Shown in pieces: positions 5,620 through 6,746 of a DNA stretch of 6,746 bases. The notes under the pieces are model-generated. The model was given only the letters and a program-made list of their open reading frames with translations. It ran no database searches and was not told the origin of the DNA. The DNA is taken from contig CAKZVG010000247.1 in the NCBI GenBank assembly GCA_937921835.1, forward strand, positions 1 through 6,746, in the 5' to 3' direction. A program made the translations under genes and the position numbers. The DNA comes from an uncultured Bryobacteraceae bacterium. Its GTDB lineage: Bacteria > Acidobacteriota > Terriglobia > Bryobacterales > Bryobacteraceae. The first letter of the stretch is position 1. The number at the start of each line of letters is the position of its first letter.

Positions 5620-6746
5620 ATGCGACGAGTGCTGCTTGTGTTGGCGTTTCCGCTGCTCGGGTGGTCGCAGACGGCAACGCTTACCGGGAGGGTGACGGAT
5701 CCCAGCGGCGCGGTGGTGCCGCAGGCGCGCGTCGCGGCGCGCGCCGTCAACACGGGCGTGGTGTCCGCGACGGAGACAACCATCGACGGCTACTACACGC
5801 TGCCTGCGCTTTCGCCCGGACGCTACGAACTGACGATTTCCAAGACCGGGTTTGTCACGGTGCGGCAGGCGGGCATCGAACTGGCGGTTCAACAGGTGGC
5901 GCGCCTGGACGTGACGCTGCAAGTCGGGGCGGTGACCGAAGCGGTTGAGGTCCGCGCCGAGGTGCCGCTGCTCGAAAGCGAGAGCAGCACGCTCGGCCAG
6001 GTGATCGGCAACCGCCAGGTGACAGAGTTGCCGCTGCTAGGGCGCAACAGCTACGCCCTGGCCATGCTTGTGCCGGGCGTGCGCAACTCGGCGGGCGTCA
6101 ACAACCTGGTCATCGACCAGATCAGTACGGTGTCCTACTCGATCAACGGGCAGCGCGCCACCGCCAACGAATTCCTGCTGGATGGAGCGCCCAACAGCGC
6201 GGCCTCGCAGAATCAGCCGGTCATAAATCCGAATCCGGACATGGTGCAGGAGTTCAAGGTCGAGACTAACAGTTTCGCCGCCGAGTACGGCCGCGCCGCC
6301 GGCGGCGTCTTCAACGTCGTCACGCGCAGCGGGACGAATGAGATCCGCGTTACGCTCTATGAGTTCTTCCGCAACGACAAGCTCAACGCCAACGATTTCT
6401 TCGCCAACCGCTCGGGCACGCGGCGCGCTCCCTTCCGCTTCAATCAGTTTGGCGGCACCTTGGGCGGTCCGGTGCTGATTCCCGGCCTCTTTAACGGCAA
6501 GAACCGGACGTTCTTCTTCGTCAGCACGGAGATCGTACGCTTCATCCAGGGCGTGACCTTTACCGGCACGCTGCCGGATCCGCGGCATCTGACGGGAGAT
6601 CTCTCGGCGGCGCGGCTGGCCGACGGCCGGCTGGTCACCATCTATGATCCGGCTACTCTGGAGCCGAACCCGGCGGGCGGTTTCCGCCGCCAGCCGTTCG
6701 CGGGCAACGTCATCCCGCCCAGCCGTATCGATCCGGTGGCGCGCAA
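5620..6746 (+). CDS. Oar-like TonB-dependent outer-membrane receptor with carboxypeptidase-regulatory-like domain (3' part missing)
   Basis: The frame is open from ATG 5620 to the window edge: 375 codons plus two bases, with no stop. A Shine-Dalgarno GGGAG (5608-5612) lies 7 nt upstream. Residues 1-17 form a short signal peptide (MRR, then VLLVLAFPLLGW, then SQ). Residues 19-100 are a carboxypeptidase-regulatory-like beta-sandwich (TLTGRVTDPSGAVVPQA at 20-36, DGYYTLPALSPGRYEL at 56-71). Residues about 120-240 are a TonB plug: ELPLLGRN (136-143), SINGQR (174-179), FLLDGAPN (185-192), VQEFKVETN (209-217), EYGRAAGGVFNVVTRSGTN (222-240). The barrel starts after that, including NQFGGTLGGPVLIPGLFNGK (275-294) and RTFFFVS (296-302). 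Related proteins are about 1,000-1,200 residues, so roughly a third is present. Such receptors import large or scarce substrates through the outer membrane; the substrate is not predictable here. No TonB box was recognised. Confidence 0.9.
   Translation, partial: MRRVLLVLAFPLLGWSQTATLTGRVTDPSGAVVPQARVAARAVNTGVVSATETTIDGYYTLPALSPGRYELTISKTGFVTVRQAGIELAVQQVARLDVTLQVGAVTEAVEVRAEVPLLESESSTLGQVIGNRQVTELPLLGRNSYALAMLVPGVRNSAGVNNLVIDQISTVSYSINGQRATANEFLLDGAPNSAASQNQPVINPNPDMVQEFKVETNSFAAEYGRAAGGVFNVVTRSGTNEIRVTLYEFFRNDKLNANDFFANRSGTRRAPFRFNQFGGTLGGPVLIPGLFNGKNRTFFFVSTEIVRFIQGVTFTGTLPDPRHLTGDLSAARLADGRLVTIYDPATLEPNPAGGFRRQPFAGNVIPPSRIDPVAR

Overview
The window is GC-rich, densely coded bacterial DNA. 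It most likely comes from an Acidobacteriota genome of the Solibacter/Bryobacter type. The main argument is the right-hand gene: an outer-membrane receptor of the Oar-like kind (signal peptide, carboxypeptidase-regulatory-like domain, TonB plug, start of a barrel), a family greatly expanded in that group. The taxonomic call is inference from gene content. Nothing here looks mobile, and no tRNA, rRNA, CRISPR array or insertion sequence was seen.

Layout. Positions 1-2263 (minus strand) hold three genes read right to left: proC (pyrroline-5-carboxylate reductase), rocD (ornithine aminotransferase) and the first 22 codons of a class V aminotransferase / cysteine desulfurase-like gene. proC and rocD are 12 bp apart with a Shine-Dalgarno overlapping the proC stop, so they form a compact ornithine-to-proline module. 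Positions 2264-2483 are a divergent intergenic region with an extended -10 candidate for proC and a striking set of nested and competing inverted repeats ahead of a small ferredoxin gene (2484-2738, plus strand). Positions 2739-2942 separate convergent genes and contain two hairpins but no coding.

Positions 2943-5447 (minus strand) hold, in transcription order, a TtcA-like tRNA thiolation ATPase, a DUF47/PhoU-like protein and a PiT-family phosphate permease. The last two are the standard PiT pair, 9 bp apart, and appear to have their own sigma70-like promoter (TTGACC-19-GATAAT). The TtcA-like gene starts with GTG just behind a perfect TATAAT and has no Shine-Dalgarno, which suggests a leaderless transcript. 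Positions 5448-5619 are a divergent promoter region, and 5620-6746 is the 5' part of the receptor gene, which runs off the window.

The metabolic genes are ordinary housekeeping functions. The most unusual signal is the 2369-2459 structure: a 13-pair stem whose two non-Watson-Crick positions are both G.U in plus-strand RNA. It encloses a second hairpin and competes with a neighbouring stem, directly upstream of the ferredoxin start.
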